Shown here piece by piece: positions 5,072 through 5,187 of a stretch of 5,187 nucleotides of DNA. The stretch spans positions 1 through 5,187 of the forward strand of contig JAJYAX010000147.1 in assembly GCA_021779275.1 (NCBI GenBank). The letters run 5' to 3'. The stretch comes from Deltaproteobacteria bacterium. GTDB taxonomy: Bacteria > Desulfobacterota > Desulfobulbia > Desulfobulbales > Desulfocapsaceae. The position numbers and the translations under genes were made by a program. The notes beneath the pieces were generated by a model. The model made no database searches, was not told where the DNA came from, and saw only the letters and a program-made list of their open reading frames with translations. Each line of letters opens with the position of its first letter. Positions within the stretch are counted from its first letter, which is position 1.

Positions 5072-5187
5072 TCATGGGGCATAGGCGTCGAGCCGGACGT
5101 GCCGACTGAAGAATGTCCGGTGTTCATCCTTGCGGTGGCTGACAAAGAGGATGGTGGAGAGCCTTTGGTCGGCAATCTTTTCCAGCA
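5072..5187 (-). CDS. ABC transporter ATPase, C-terminal 37 residues (ModF-like), cut by window edge
   Basis: The frame is open from the right edge to TGA at 5074-5072 and encodes 37 residues. It contains TILFVSHRKDE, matching the strand and H-switch histidine at the end of ABC ATPase domains. The following ...RHVRLDA tail resembles the C-terminus of ModF/PhrA-type tandem ABC ATPases (pattern LLFVSHxxDExP...THxLRL). Walker A, signature and Walker B motifs would lie outside the window, so the subtype is tentative and the cargo unknown. The lipoprotein gene follows 54 nt downstream in the same direction. Confidence 0.65.
   Translation of the reverse strand, partial: LEKIADQRLSTILFVSHRKDEHRTFFSRHVRLDAYAP

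Noticed and set aside
4815..5075. Minus-strand 86-codon ORF whose ATG overlaps the ABC ATPase stop (ATGA)
   Set aside because: The ATGA overlap is tempting, but the frame runs out of phase through the lipoprotein signal peptide and its sequence looks like a shifted frame. The lipoprotein start has the good ribosome site.

Overview
The window looks like a chromosomal segment of a strictly anaerobic bacterium, most likely a Desulfobacterota/Deltaproteobacteria sulfate reducer or an acetogen-like relative. This is inferred from gene content (a NuoE/NuoF-type flavin and iron-sulfur pair with a C-terminal ferredoxin domain, next to a corrinoid/folate-type methyltransferase), from the LysR subtype and from a moderately GC-rich composition. 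No taxonomic marker gene is present.

Layout, left to right. (1) The N-terminal 62 residues of a pterin-binding methyltransferase (methyltetrahydrofolate:corrinoid type) lie on the minus strand and run off the left edge. (2) A LysR-family regulator lies just upstream of it on the same strand, 45 nt away, probably in one transcript. It has no ATG/GTG/TTG where LysR proteins normally begin. An ATC with a well-spaced Shine-Dalgarno sits exactly there. (3) A non-coding stretch of about 500 nt separates this unit from the divergent plus-strand operon. It carries a sigma70-like promoter (TTGTAA-17-TATAAT), an imperfect T-N11-A palindrome over the -35, and a leader of about 220 nt with several possible hairpins. 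(4) nuoE-like and nuoF-like genes are separated by 4 nt and end at a strong intrinsic terminator. (5) After the terminator comes a very good Shine-Dalgarno followed by only an 11-codon ORF, possibly a relic. (6) On the minus strand is a lipoprotein of unknown function, and upstream of it the last 37 residues of an ABC ATPase (ModF-like) entering from the right edge.

How the genes fit together. The NuoE/NuoF-like pair has the architecture of the BC module of electron-bifurcating enzymes (HydBC/BfuBC type), which links NAD(P)(H) and ferredoxin to a third, substrate-specific subunit. No catalytic subunit (hydrogenase, formate dehydrogenase or NuoG-like) lies between nuoF and the terminator, so the partner must be encoded elsewhere. 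A nearby folate/corrinoid methyltransferase suggests C1 (Wood-Ljungdahl) metabolism. The divergent LysR protein is the obvious candidate regulator of both sides. The lipoprotein/ABC unit on the right looks unrelated.

I found no CRISPR array, insertion sequence, tRNA or rRNA. I do not see clear evidence of a wholly new system. The most interesting items are the orphan bifurcation-type pair with an altered [2Fe-2S] site, the non-canonical LysR start and the structured leader.
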